A stretch of DNA of 64,000 nt, taken from the NCBI GenBank assembly GCA_036872755.1, contig JAVHNS010000010.1:806001-870000 (forward strand). Direction: 5' to 3'. This DNA comes from Orbilia blumenaviensis (Eukaryota > Ascomycota > Orbiliomycetes > Orbiliales > Orbiliaceae). A program made the translations under genes and the position numbers. The notes beneath the pieces were generated by a model. That model was not told the DNA's origin. It was given only the letters and a program-made list of their open reading frames with translations, and made no database searches. Positions 10,523 to 21,975 of this stretch are shown here, piece by piece (the first letter of the stretch is position 1; every line of letters begins with the position of its first letter).

Positions 10523-11629
10523 TATTCCGAAACAAAAAAATATTAAAATTAAAAGGTAAGATTGCTACTGTCAGAGGTATTAATGTATTAACTACTAAGG
10601 ATGGGGAAACAAGCTGTCTCCCGGCCTTCGAAGTTCTAAAGGTCCCAAAGGCTTGTATTTAAACCGTTTGTTCGTACGGGCATGTGCCGTAAGGGTCCGG
10701 TCCGAAGGAAAACGTCAGTAGTGTATGTTACCTCAAACTTGTTGGGTAGCAAACGTCAACGTCGCAACCCGCTTAAAACGGAGAAAAGACGAAAAGGATT
10801 TTTCAGACAAGTTTCGCAAGATCTGTTCAAAGGCAAAAAACAAAGAGGACAAACCGGCGGCAATATAAAGACGTCTCAGATTTACTTGAGACAAAAACAT
10901 AGCCTAGCGAGATCATTCCGTTGTGCTATTTCCGTGGGGTCCTAAGCCGATTCGGCCTGACCATCGAATTGAATCAGGGTCCTAGTGTGACCTCATGGGT
11001 ACCGTTTTTGTGTTGCGTGTCGTTGGCAGCTGTTCCTTGTGCGTCCACATGATGCATGGATATCATGGATGCAGGCACAACTTGGAAAGGGTGGACGTCA
11101 TGGACAAACCACCTAGAGAGGCCAGCTGACCTCTCGTACCTCAGTATTAGATCCTAGAGAGGCTACATATATTTTCTTTTGGTTTTTTGTGTTAGGATGT
11201 AGGCGTTCTCTCTTTCGGGGAAATGCGCACACGACAACACAATTGGTATAACACATTCGAAACCAGGTGTTGAAAATGTTGGATTTTGTAGTGGCGAAGG
11301 GCTGGGTAGCAGTAACTAGCACTCGGGAAGATCTAGAGAACTCTTGACACTATGGCATAGGTGTTAACAAGGCGTTGCGTTCGGGGTTAATGGAAATTAA
11401 AAGAGCTATATCAATAGTGGTTATTTCCATTAAAAACAGCCGCCTAACATATCACAAAGCGACATTTAATTCAGGTCACGAACACTGAGCTCGGTAGCGA
11501 TAACCCAGGCCCTTGCCTCGTTACCAGCTACCTACCTAACATGGGTATTAAAAGATTCTAATATTCCTATGATACAAGGTATATATAGCTATAGTAGATA
11601 CAGAAGACGAAGTTTTAGCCAGACTCCAT
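10523..11629. other. Intergenic, no supported gene
   Basis: Lies between the F-box gene start and the mannanase stop. A basic 87-codon frame at 10682-10945 (+) has no motif and no splice context, and is not called. The remainder is AT-rich with no RNA gene seen. Confidence 0.4.
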
Positions 11630-12980
11630 CTATTTGTGGTTAAGCGCGCTAACGTGTCTGGCGTGCTTATTGATAATTTCGCCGGCTTCTGTGTCATTCA
11701 AGAAGATTGTGAAACCGTCGTTGTGGTTGGGGCCGTAGCTCCATCCGTACCATCCAAACTGCCAGTATTGGTCACCGGCAATTCTCTCAGCAATGGAAGT
11801 CTCCTGCCACGACTTGATAACTTCGAGACGTGTGTAGTTTGAAACCTGGCCGAGGTACTCGAGACGCTTGTCTGGGGTCAACCAGCCGTACTCCTCAAAG
11901 ACAACTGGCTTGCTAGCGGCACGGCCAGCAGCAGCGTGGTCCTTGATCCACTGAACACCCCATTCTGGGGTCTTGCTCCACCAATCTGGGTAGAGATGGA
12001 AAGTACCATAGTCGACAGTTGGGATATCAAGCTCGGCATCGAAATCGGTACCGTCAGCACCGTTGTAAGCCCAATCCGGGTCTCCAGCGTGATTGAAAGC
12101 GCCCTCGCTACCGACGGAAACCATGTGGTCGGGGTCGAGAGACTTGATGAAGGCGGAAATGTCGACGAACCAGGAGTGGAGCTTGGCTGGGTTGCAATCC
12201 GGTGATCGTGGAAGATTGCGGGTTCCATCTGCACCGCAGCGGGGCTCGTTACCGAGCTGCCACGAGAAGATGGCCTTGGAGTGCTTGTATCTCTGGACGA
12301 CGACCTTGACGTAGTCCTTGAACTTGGAGATGATATCTGGTTGGCTGTAGAACTGCAGGTGAGTTAGTAAATGGGATTCTAAAAAGACAAGACGTTCAAC
12401 TTACATCATCGTGGTACTTGTGGCCAAGGTTGATGGTGTAGACATCCATACCACCATAGTCGGCCCAGTTGTTAGTGAGGGTCATGACCAACTTGACATC
12501 AGCCTCCTCGGCAGCCTTGACGACAGCATCCAACTTCTGGAGACCATCAGGTCCATAGTTGATGGTGACACCGCCATCCTTCCATTCTGTGAACCAAGTA
12601 CCAGTCCAGTCCTCGAAGTACTTCGGTAAACCATTGGGGTCGAAAGTGGCGTTTCGGTCGTTGAAGCACCATGTCCTCATAACCTTAAGACCGACCTTTC
12701 GGGCAGCCTTCAAGCCAGCAAGGTTATCGGCATAGTTCTATAATAGTTGTTAGCTCCTAGTAAACGCAATTTTAGATCCAATGTGGAAACCTACATTGCT
12801 GAATGGCAAATAGTATGCGTTCGATCCGGCGAAGTAGAAATCGAGACCGTTCAAGCCGAACTTGTTGCCATTGGGGTATGGGAAATCTCTCTTCCTTCCG
12901 GGAGGAGTGTGTGCCGGAACCGGGTTCGCAGCGACCATGGAGGCGGCTGCCGCCAACAGAACAGCTTGCTTGACATACAT
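11630..12980 (-). CDS. Secreted GH5 (subfamily 7-like) endo-1,4-beta-mannanase
   Basis: Three exons, 12980-12795, 12737-12405 and 12352-11630, join in frame across 57-bp and 52-bp introns with standard GT/AG ends, giving 413 residues. Residues 1-22 form a signal peptide (VLLAAAASMVAA-NPVPA). The catalytic domain starts at FGLNGLDFYFAGSNAYYLPF. The acid/base Glu is in GNEPRC (about residue 209) and the nucleophile Glu is in VVFEEYG (about residues 326-327). YLPFSN, RTWCFND and TLTNNWADYGG are hallmarks of fungal GH5_7 mannanases, which hydrolyse beta-1,4 links in mannan and galactomannan outside the cell. There is no cellulose-binding CBM1 module at either end. An upstream in-frame Met at 13010 exists, but 12980 gives the better signal peptide. 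Function is well supported; expression control is not visible. Confidence 0.93.
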
Positions 12981-15900
12981 GATGAAAATATGAACTTGAA
13001 CGGACCACAAAAGACTGTATCAGGGCCTCGAAGGTTATCCTTAAGAGCCAGAATGAGTGTAAAGATGGGCGCCGGCCACGATATAAATACCCGCTCCCCT
13101 AAAGCTGGACACGGTCTGGTAATAAACTCTCTGATCGCCATGGTATGGATAGGGATCGTAAAATGCATCCCGGCAGAAACGAAATGCATCGCCTGTCGGC
13201 TTGCTCGGTCTACAGATCTTACCCATGTCTCCTGGTCCGGCTAGTGGTGTTCTTCAGCAAAAGACAGCTTCTAATGCACCTAAGCGCAGTTAGCCTGGGC
13301 CTTCCCTCGATTTTCTATCACGAAATGCGAGTCTCTGAACCCAAAATCGTGCAGCGGATTTATTGTGGGTGGATTAACCCGAAAGGTGGAGGGCCGGCTC
13401 TTTGGACGGATGCAGTCAGTCCGCAGCGAATTAGAAGCTAATGGCGTTCCTGCAGAACAGGGGCAGTAAAGGGCATTACCTTCCCTGTTGACTGTCGTAG
13501 TCTGTCCGCCGCCACCAGTATGACGAACAACCTTAATATACTCAGCTAATAAACTGGTGTTTCGTCAGACGGAGCCACCCCGCTGCCAATATCTCAGCCG
13601 CCTTAAGGCGTGCTGTAGGCAAAGAAATCCGGGGAAATAGCTCTATCGCTATCGCTCTCTCGAGTACACTTGCCTTAGCAATTGTGTTGGCTAAATATGC
13701 TGGGTATCGACGTCCCAAGACGGCGTGGATTAATCCGAGGATGAGCGAACAACGGAACCTTGTCACCTCTAGATTCTTTATCCCAGTTTAATCCTGCCTA
13801 CAAGATGATTTTAGAGCTCTAAACTATGCGCATTCAAGGTTTTAAAACTCTGAAGAGGCACGGCTGCAGAGCACGGGTAGCTTTCTCACGGCATTGACCC
13901 TGATCGATTGTAGCCTTCCATTCTAACCAGTTCCATACGTAGAAGCCTTCGAAAATGTCCGCCGCGAACCGTTATACGATGGTGCTCAGGCCGCGAAAAT
14001 GGTCGATCTGACCACAAATTATGAGATGAAATTCTTGAGTGTGATGCAGAACATGACTCCTTGGTAAGCTTTTGATGCACGCTCAGTCCTCGGAAGCTTA
14101 CAACCGAGGTAAAAGGCTGTCTTGTTTCTCTGTTCGAGGTCGATTCGTACTAACCTGAATATTCTTCACTGTTTTATTCATGAGGATCAGAATACTTTCC
14201 CAAAAAAAGATGCTGGTGACACCTCGATACCAGAGGATGGTGATGAACGGGCCTTAGCGCGCCCACGAATGTGTGTTTGCCGGGTCCCCATCACCTTGCA
14301 TTTTTCCGGTGAACAAGCATCCAGGTCCGGAAGCCAAAAAAGAGCAGCATCCAGCGTTCCATCGAAATTATCAAGGATTCCACCCCTCAAGTTGAACATT
14401 TTTCTAGTTCACACACCAAGAAACCCATAACTAACCGGTAAAACGGAGCAGTCGTCCGATGCGCCAATTGGGTTTATCAGGGTGAGCACACACGCTTGTC
14501 TTGGGGTGGTTGCTTCCAGAAGCTTGAAAATGCTAGTTAGGGCTTGGGTTTTTGGAAGGCTTCGGCTTGTTTAGTCCCCTAATTAGCTTATAAAATTGAT
14601 GAAGGAGATTATTTTGTTGACTTATTAGTCGCACCGAATGCCTCCGAAGATGGATATATATCTCGTAGATGGCCGATTCCACGTGAGTATCGGACGCGCA
14701 AGGGCCAAGTTGGATCGTTCAGCCGGTCAGAGCACGAATTAAATTCACGTAAACCGAGGAGGCCATACTTGTCAATGCTACTGCGCTGGGCATCAATGTA
14801 ATGCAACGCGGGGCTATGACCATTTGATATGGGATCGGCGCATGCTTCCAGTGACCATGGTCGTGGAATTGTCAATAGCCACAATGAGAAACACCGAGCG
14901 AAAGTGAAAGGGTTTGAATCGAAGACCCTAAAGGCCTGAAGGTTAGGAGGCTGGATCAGTACATCACGCTGAGAACTGGTCCGATGTTTTTAGTGTAACA
15001 TAACGAGAATACAACTACAACTACAACTACAACAACAACAACAACACCTTACAGCGTCGGCCCTACACCTTCATTCGGGAGGTAGTGGCCCGGAAAATAT
15101 GATATAACTAGACCCATGCTTCGAGATCTGGGTACAAGACAGATATATACCGCTATCCGATGCATAAATATGCCGTGGAAATCAAAATAACCCTGTTATA
15201 AATAGGCTACGCCATCGATCTAGGATCGATAGAGATACGCGCATGCTATTACTATTACACCAATATATCATATCCCGTGGACATCAGCTTGATACTAGGC
15301 AACATAATTGCAACACTAATAGGCTCGGAATTACATAGTAGGAGCTAGCTTGGGGGGGCGTTCAAACTGGGTGTCGGATAAAGCTATGGTCTGAGAGGCT
15401 TGAGCACCTATTTCCCTAATGCGTTTTCATTTAACTGTTTATGTTTTAACCAACAGTTAACCGCGCGCCCATGATATCCAACGTTATGATAAGGGACTAT
15501 GGCATTGCGCAGATGGTATAACGACCGAGATTTAGGATATCACCCGCCCCATGTTGCGAACATTATTTTCATTGTTTTTTAGACCACTAAGAATTTTCAA
15601 CCTCATCGATGCGTCATTGCCAGATTGACTACTGACCGTACAGGCTCACTTTCCTCCAGCACCTAAGCTCGAGGTAGTGGGTGGCCAAATGCCAGTAACA
15701 TATACAATCTTTGTGCGCGAGCAGGACCGAGTCCAAATTGTTGCCATTGTCATCCCTTAGCTTCTAAGATACCTGCTGAGGACTATGCAGGCGTGGCGGA
15801 CACCGGCAAAATCTTAGATAGATATGCACTCGTAATCAAGAAATTTGCTCGGATTTTAGAAGCCCTTCTCAAAAACATTAGTCTAGAGTAAGTGAATTAT

Positions 15901-17730
15901 AGTCAAAATCTCCCTCAAGCTATTAAGAGTGTAAAGATCCACGGTTATCCACATCTACCTTCAAACGTTACTGCACAATAACAAAGGGTCTAAGATCTTA
16001 ATAAGTTTGTCCCGTGATTTGGTTTCAAAGTACTACCATATTTTACCTAAGGCGACTTCAAAAGCTTCGCGGTCTACTAAATAGCAGACACTGCAATACA
16101 CATCGAGGGATCAACGGCTAGCTATGAGGTACTGGATCTTATTAGCCTCAGACCAGGTCGAAAAAATGCAACAAAAACAACACCTGCCAAGATGCCAAGA
16201 GGTTATTCAACTTCGAAGCTGGATCAGCCTTGTGTTCCCTCGGGATTCACTCCATAGCATGTCTCTCGCACATGTATATAAAGTCCCTCAGAAGCCCATT
16301 CCAAGGGTCTTTTTTTCAATTAGAACTCTTAACATACCGTGTATGTATCTCTTTTCGAAATTTCCGACCATGGTAGCTGCTCAAAGGGATGTCCCAGGTC
16401 CAATCCCGCACTAACTTATGACCCTTCTCACCATGGTCTACAGCCAATGCGAGGATGAGTGCTGACCCACAGGGCTGAATTAACCTTATGAGATTAGGTA
16501 GGTACTTATCCATTTGGCGGCATAAGCACACCACAAAATTCTCTGGATTGCCACCACATAAACCGCCGGTTCGCAAACCACGTCGCTTTGTTCCTTTTCA
16601 TTCCCCCAAAATTTTACTAAGCCTTCAGATCCTTACAGTCATCGACTGTATCATTCTGTGGCTTTGAGGGGTCGCCTGGTCAAAAATAGGTATGCCAGCG
16701 CACTGAAAATGTCGCCAGCAATCCCTCCGCAGAGATTCGAATACATGATTATGGGCGGACAAACACTCGAGAACTCGCGGGGCAGATTATGCCGGCCAGG
16801 TTCCGCCACACTTTGCCCTAGGAGTACTTTTTCTTTTAGGATTTAGTGCTGTGGCTTGTGGGAGCCTCGGCTTACCGGCATCCCCATTCAATTCTCTCTG
16901 GCATATTCTCGCCCTCTATCTCGACGAATCCACAAACTAAAATATCTACAGATCATGACACTTAAAGCCCTCCTCGTTCGCGAATTTTGAGGCTGATAGT
17001 TTCCGGGGGTGCCAAGCAGATGCTATAGCCTTGGCGCTATGATACTCTGCCTTTTATTGGCTGAGAGTCTGTTGGACCCACTATCTTGCATGGATGGATT
17101 CTGGGCAACACCTGGGAAGGGGAACAGCTGCGATGAGGTGCATTTTGCAGACATTGATGGTTTCCGATGCGGACCCTGAAGGATTTGTGCCTTAAACTAT
17201 GCCTTAGGTGTGTGCCAGTGGCAGGATCTGGTTTAGATGATGATATCATTGTAGTCGCATGTTCAAAGCATGGTTTTCTAGGTACTTGAATATTTCAGCC
17301 TTCCCCCAAGCTGAACTAGATGTACGTATTCCAGTCATACAGCTGGACACCACCAAAATAAATATTAATGTGCAAAAGAGGATTCAGCGCTCAGTTTCTT
17401 GCTGGCTATAGCGCCAGCTGTTCTGCTGAGGTTCCCCGCACACCATTTATCAACTTCGATATCCCCCCGCACCCTGTTCCAGGCCTGAATTTTCGTTTGC
17501 CTTGGTCTACGAGACAGCTATACCTCAATCAGTCCCCTGTTTCGACAAATCAATCCAGCCGATATCGATAGACATCTAGAAGTACCATAGAATCGAATCT
17601 GCCAATATCTGTAGTACGGCGTGCGACGTAAATCTCGGGTCCCTGCAGAAACCCCCCTCGATTTCGAAAACATTTAAATGTTTTCGCAACAACCTTTCAG
17701 CTTTGCGAATGACAACTCCGCTATCTCGCT
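12981..17730. other. 4.7-kb gene-poor region
   Basis: Only short frames (under about 105 codons) occur on both strands and none shows a domain or splice-linked continuation. It carries an (ACAACT/ACA)n microsatellite at 15011-15047. Composition alternates between moderately GC-rich (12.9-14.4 kb) and AT-rich (14.9-16.1 kb). The last 400 bases before 17731 are the promoter of the large disordered-protein gene. Confidence 0.5.
15011..15047 (+). repeat. ACAACT / ACA microsatellite
   Basis: Three ACAACT-like units pass directly into an (ACA)n run. It is a simple sequence repeat in non-coding DNA with no visible gene link. Confidence 0.8.
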
Positions 17731-20700
17731 ATGTCGTCGTTCATCCACCGGATTCTAAGGAAAAGGAACTTTGGGAAGAATAAAATCGGGAAAACAACAG
17801 ATCCACCACCACCGCCTGTTGTAGATGATGCAGCAATCATTCCGCCGGCGGCGCCTGCAGCACCACATGGACGCCGCTCTTTCGATTCACGAGCGTCTGG
17901 CTCAATCATTTCGATAGCCCGGAGTGCCGATATCATCGACGATTCTGACGATTATAAGCCATGGAAAAAAAGGAGGAACAAGGGGAAACGTGCCAATCGT
18001 GGTACTTCGGAAACGCTCACGGATCAAATGAGACGAGACTTTGTTGCCCTTCAGCGAAAAATAGATCGTATCGAGGCCCACGTTGTTCCCAAGAACCCTC
18101 CCGAGGCGTTCAGCATAGATGATCAAAGTTCGGCTGTTACAAACAATGACTTACGAACATTTATCGAGTGTGCCGTCGCAATATATGAAGAAGGAAAGGA
18201 ACCGGGCACACCTAAGGACTCGATTCCAGAAACCCCAGATGAGATCAGAAATGCATTCATCAACGCTATGGAACGATGTAAGGATCCCGAGTTCCTTTAT
18301 AGGCTTTCTCAAAAGCTTCGCCGAAAGGGTCGCAGTTCGAATACAACCGACACTGGTCCGTCAAGTCCAATGCACGAAGATATCAGGAGCAACCCATCCT
18401 CTGAGCCGTCACCAAAACCTCAACAGAACATGCATCTCCCCCAGATAGAATACGGTGTACGATATGAAACTTCTGCATGCGAATCCGGGGCGGTAAATTT
18501 TAGATCCCCACCACACCCGACACCAGCTCCTCGACCGCAGCTCTTACTAGAACTCACTCCTGAGACCAAACCAGACCCGATCCCAGGACAACTAGTCCCT
18601 GTTGTGACACATCTATTACGGAACCAAGTAAACTCAGATAAACGCCAAAAGGGCGAGCTGATGCCTCACCTTCCAATGCCGTTCGGACCTTTACCATCTG
18701 CTATCGGCGAAAGTGATAGGGTGACGAGGGAACCCAAATACCTTGGACTCCATGAGCTCTATGCTCAGAACTGTATCGAAAGGTTGACAGACCAAGCAGA
18801 TCAAATGGCGCAACTACCCCGAATTTATACAGAAAATGTAGCAATGGAGCCAACTGGAATACGGCCCCAGATCGAAGCTACAGTCTCCGGGCCTGTTGCT
18901 CTTACCAAACCAACCGAACCCAGCTTCAAGTCCTGCCCTGAAGATCTAAGCATCGAAGAAGTGCTACTGGACCAAGAAGCCTTGACTGTCAGCAAGCGTT
19001 CTACGACGCCATCACATAGGTCAATCATGGAAAAGCCGTCCGATGACTCTGATATACCTCAGAACTTCTCAGGCGATCTTGTTGTCTTTCCGGTTGGCCT
19101 AGGAGGCGTTGACTTGGAGGAAACGCCAGATGTAGATGAACAGAGCTACTCACAGTTGGGCCTTTCGATCCGATCTCGAAGCCAAACCCCTCAGCGGACG
19201 GATGAATGTTTAATACCAGAAAACATTCAAGAACCAGAACCTGAAGAAGAGCAGGTGAAAACACAGATACCGGATACTGCTGCAACTCACATTAGAGATG
19301 ACGCTTGTGACACTACCATTTCCAGTGCATATAGTTCTTCTTCCTTCGATAATGACAAGGAGAGCGAGGATGACAGCGAAAGGGAAGAGAGCGATGAAGA
19401 CGAGGCCCAGGTAAACGCCATACACCTGCTCATTCTACTCAAAGTTCTTGCCAAACGCCATAATGGAAGTCGAGATTCAAGCCAATCAACTTCGACCTCG
19501 AGCCGGTCCCAGACCCCCTCCGATAGCTCTGGAGAATCCAGCACCAGCTCTAGTTCTAGTGTGACCGGACAGACCATTAGCATATCAAGCTCGGGTGAAA
19601 GCAGCCCTAGTGGAGGTAGTCAGAATGGATCCTCTAACAAGAGGAAAAGGGAAACCGGTGGGGATGGCGATGGAAATAACTCTAATGGACCACCCCCACC
19701 CAAAAAATTTGCTTTGGATGTCATGAGGGATGTTCTGAGGAGATTTGCGTGTCCCTTCGCAAGAGGTGACCCGGCCAAGTACCCAGGATGCCAAATGATC
19801 AATCGGCAAAACCTGAGTGGGCTCAAGTTAGTATACAGATCCCGCAAATAACAGCCATGATATCTATTAAATACTAATATTTTTGACTTCTCTAAACAGG
19901 GAACATGTCAAGCGGAAACATTTCCAAGATGTCCTACCACACGGCATACGCATAGCTAGAAACTGGGATGAAGTATTCCTATACTGCAATCCAGGCTGGA
20001 CGGGGCCCATGCCCTCCCCTTGTAAGTTCCAACAATGGAGTTTTACATCCCCTACAATGGTGAGGAATATTCTAACATTTTTACAGATATAGCAGACATG
20101 TTCATAACCGCAAATGACAACCAACCCTTCAGCTTCGAGCCATCCACAACAGATCCCTTGCTTAACGACGGAAGGTATCGCCCTATCGTTCCCTTCCCCT
20201 CCCAGGCACCTACACCTGCACTGGGAGGAGATGCGGATGGACCTGGTCTCCTCTCGCAGCCTCTGGTCCAATCGCATAGCCATATAGGAAACTACAACGC
20301 AAGGCCTAAAGATCCGGAGCCTACAATCGGCCAGGAAATGATCGAGTTCGTAACCACAGATGAATTCAGAGACATAATGCCAATGCTCCCACCGCAACTT
20401 CGATCCTTCGAGCCAAGTGAATTTGAAGCTGCCAACCTGGAGAGATACATGCAATCAAATCTTGGTATCGACATTAATCAGACTCGAAGCCAATTGATGT
20501 CTTCAGAGTTCACAGATATCCTGAATTCACTATTCCAACCGTCAGAATTACAGGCCATGCAAGAGGAGCAAGAAGAAGCTCATGGTCAGGAACCAGTTCT
20601 ATCTAGCCCTTCAATAGCCCCGGAGGATACGCGAGTTCCGTCCACGGCTGACTGGACACCCTCATCCCCACCCCCCACCATAAAACTCCACATCGAAAAC

Positions 20701-21324
20701 CCCAGTCACAGCAATGCAGCCGCAGAACCATCCCCAATAGCCCTCCCCGAAAACGCCAAAGACCAAAACACCAATGTCGTTTCCTCTGAGCTCTCACAAT
20801 GCCTAGACTACCTCTTCGCAGACTCAAAGCCATATCTCAAAACCCAGAGACCGGGGTCCCGTCTATCCACATCCTCATCCTCATCTTCATCACTCCCATC
20901 ATCCTCATCCTCCTCTCTACTAACCCAAGATCCTGGCACCCAAACCCCAGACACTCTCCTCTCGGAAAGAAATTCCCTCGACCTCCCTCCTCCAAGTCCC
21001 AAACCCCACCCTACCAAAACCCCACCCAAGAAGAAGAAAAAATACTCTCTCCACATCCGTCACAAACCACCAGGGCCACACCAATGCTCAACATTCTCCT
21101 TTAACGCCGAGAACGAATATGCAGAGCTGAAGCAGGCCTTCAACACCTGGATGACAAGAACCTTCTTCCCAAACGACGGGTTCTCATGGGAGAAGTGGGA
21201 ACTAGAGGATACTGATTACCATGAACGAATATCGAGCCTTGAAGCGCTCGTGCAGAATCTTCCATTTACTTGGACTGCGTTTCGAACGACTGATGCTGCT
21301 TTCTTTTTGGTGCCTAAGCGATGA
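17731..21324 (+). CDS. Large disordered protein with C2H2-like zinc-finger module, 1151 aa
   Basis: Exons 17731-19826, 19900-20021 and 20087-21324 join in frame through introns of 73 and 65 bp, giving 1151 residues. Residues 1-650 are low-complexity: Pro, Ser, Glu and Asp runs, an acidic SEDDSEREESDEDEAQ tract and a Ser/Thr-rich stretch ending NKRKRE, a likely nuclear signal. A conserved-looking module follows: RRFACPFARGDPAKYPGC (C674, C687) and EHVKRKH (H701, H706), a C-x12-C-x13-H-x4-H arrangement found in fungal proteins with a CPF..DP.KY..C motif. The intron splits this module, which confirms the splice. A second Cys (LYCNPGW) follows. The C-terminal 430 residues are Ser/Pro-rich and end with a more ordered Trp-rich segment (FSWEKWELEDTDYHE). 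A nuclear or chromatin role is inferred; no target is known. Confidence 0.8.
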
Positions 21325-21975
21325 TCTTACAATATCATAACTTGCACTTTGATGAAGTTTACATACCAACATGGCTTTTTTTATCATACTTTTCTTTATA
21401 ATATTCTCTCCTATAGGTCATGCAGAAACACTCATTTCATGATGCTTCTATTCCACTTTTTCTCCTCTCCTTTTATAACGAAGCTTACCTACTTATTAAC
21501 GCAGCCCTAAAAAAAAGTCTTCTTATGTTTCATTTTGCACTCAACTTTGTTTGATTTTGATACCCTCATACGGCCTTGGAGTGTTTCTTCTTGTATATAC
21601 TTAACTTACGTTTAAGCGGGTCCGGTGGCATTTTAATCTTATAGCCTTAACTATTCCCTTGCGACAGTTCCTAGCCGCATATTACTCACGTATTTAAAGG
21701 GAAAATATATGGGGATCTAAAACTAAATGTCCATATCTACCCAAAAAGAGTACTTCTCTACATCATAGTAACATCAAAAGAAGATACTTTTTTCTTATAA
21801 AACCCCCCTACGGAGGAAGCCACCTCCTAGATACCAGCTACCACTACTATAGGTCATTTCAGCCACCAAAAAAAAAAAAAAAAGGTATTTGGAAAAAAAA
21901 AAGTAAGCTAAACCAAAGAAAAAAGAGACTACTACTACTACTTCAATAATTTCTTATATAAAAAATGGAGAATAT
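21325..21975. other. Convergent 3' intergenic region
   Basis: Separates two convergent genes. It is AT-rich with a 15-base A run (about 21869-21883) and a TAC-rich stretch, consistent with 3' UTRs. No gene was seen. Confidence 0.6.

Noticed and set aside
10682..10945. 87-codon basic plus-strand frame
   Set aside because: No motif, arises from A/G-rich sequence, and has no supporting leader or splice signal.
12750..13010. Alternative mannanase start at 13010
   Set aside because: Adds a poor extension ahead of a complete signal peptide that starts at 12980, and the frame past 12795 is intron.
14911..14945. Sequence sharing TTTGAATC and AAGGCCTGAA with the 8.8-kb Pol III-like element
   Set aside because: The shared blocks are short and out of matching spacing; no A-box counterpart is present, so a second copy of a repeat family cannot be claimed.
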